From Acetobacteraceae bacterium (GTDB lineage: Bacteria; Pseudomonadota; Alphaproteobacteria; Acetobacterales; Acetobacteraceae), in assembly GCA_014377905.1 (NCBI GenBank), contig JACMOQ010000351.1, positions 1-13,497 of the forward strand: a DNA stretch of 13,497 bases, in the 5' to 3' direction. Positions 13,266 through 13,497 of the stretch are shown piece by piece; positions within the stretch are counted from its first letter, which is position 1, and every line of letters starts with the position of its first letter. The notes beneath the pieces were generated by a model that made no database searches, was not told the DNA's origin, and saw nothing but the letters and a program-made list of their open reading frames with translations. Made by a program: the position numbers and the translations under genes.

Positions 13266-13497
13266 TCATTCCCCCGCCACTGCCAAAGCGGCCGCCGCAT
13301 CGCGCACCCAGATCGCGGTATCGTGAAACACTGCCCCGCCCGCGGGAAACGCTGGTGCGTCCGACGTCAGTGCGTTGATCCCCACGCCACCTATGTGGGC
13401 GGCCGCCGGCCAGACGCTTTCCGCCACCACGACGCCGGGCTGCAAGCCGTCGAAAATCTTCGCGTGGAGCAACACCTCGCCCCGCATATTGCCCAAC
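13266..13497 (-). CDS. Molybdopterin-containing oxidoreductase, C-terminal fragment (cut by window edge)
   Basis: Only the last 76-77 codons are present; the gene enters from beyond 13497. The readable part, LGNMRGEVLLHAKIFDGLQPGVVVAES, then WPAAAHIGGVGINALTSD and GGAVFHDTAIWV, is the end of the molybdopterin-dinucleotide-binding (MopB C-terminal) domain. That beta-barrel closes over the bis-MGD cofactor in formate dehydrogenase/DMSO-reductase-type enzymes. The first codon inside the window is TTG and is internal, not a start. Substrate class, the FeS cluster region and the Mo ligand all lie outside the window, so the reaction cannot be named. It is upstream of the NTF2-like gene by 19 bases and therefore probably co-transcribed with the nitrile hydratase-like genes. 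Confidence 0.82.
   Translation of the reverse strand, partial: LGNMRGEVLLHAKIFDGLQPGVVVAESVWPAAAHIGGVGINALTSDAPAFPAGGAVFHDTAIWVRDAAAALAVAGE

Overview
The window is GC-rich, gene-dense bacterial chromosome. It reads as an alphaproteobacterium, possibly of the Acetobacterales/Rhodospirillales type. This rests on the hemC-hemD-(Mic60-like)-hemY order, on hemC being divergent from tsaD, on the HemY C-terminal zinc ribbon, and on the dense ATGA/TGATG-overlapping gene layout. No 16S or other RNA gene is present to fix the taxonomy.

Region A (52-3938, minus strand) is a heme-biosynthesis operon read hemC > hemD > Mic60-like > hemY. HemC and HemD convert porphobilinogen to uroporphyrinogen III. The two downstream genes encode inner-membrane proteins: a bacterial mitofilin homologue, and HemY with two membrane segments, TPR-like helices and a four-cysteine zinc ribbon. 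Successive genes overlap by 1 to 14 bases, so translation is probably coupled.

Region B (3982-9958, plus strand) starts divergently from hemC across a 43-base gap and carries housekeeping genes: tsaD (tRNA t6A37 synthesis), rlmJ (23S rRNA m6A2030), gpsA (glycerol-3-phosphate for phospholipids), murJ (lipid II flippase), trpS and a YaiI/YqxD (UPF0178) gene. A 112-base gap between tsaD and rlmJ holds an imperfect inverted repeat resembling the dispersed GC-rich intergenic repeats common in proteobacteria.

Region C (9964-13497, minus strand) is an accessory-looking operon converging on region B with only 5 bases between stops. In transcription order it has the C-terminal end of a molybdopterin oxidoreductase (cut by the window edge), an NTF2/SnoaL-like protein, two short proteins matching the N- and C-terminal halves of nitrile hydratase beta, the metal-binding nitrile hydratase alpha-type subunit, and a periplasmic gamma-glutamyltranspeptidase. 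The split beta subunit and the gene order match three-subunit thiocyanate hydrolase (scnB-scnA-scnC). The claw motif is followed by Arg, as I recall for thiocyanate hydrolase, where nitrile hydratases have Trp. The real substrate may therefore be thiocyanate or another small anion rather than an organic nitrile. No amidase and no separate metal-loading activator are visible.

The ggt gene has an in-frame TAG at codon 7 of what would otherwise be a standard Sec signal peptide, whose ATG overlaps the stop of the preceding gene. This is either a real nonsense mutation that should impair secretion, or a sequence error. Nothing in the window looks like a mobile element, CRISPR array, tRNA or rRNA.
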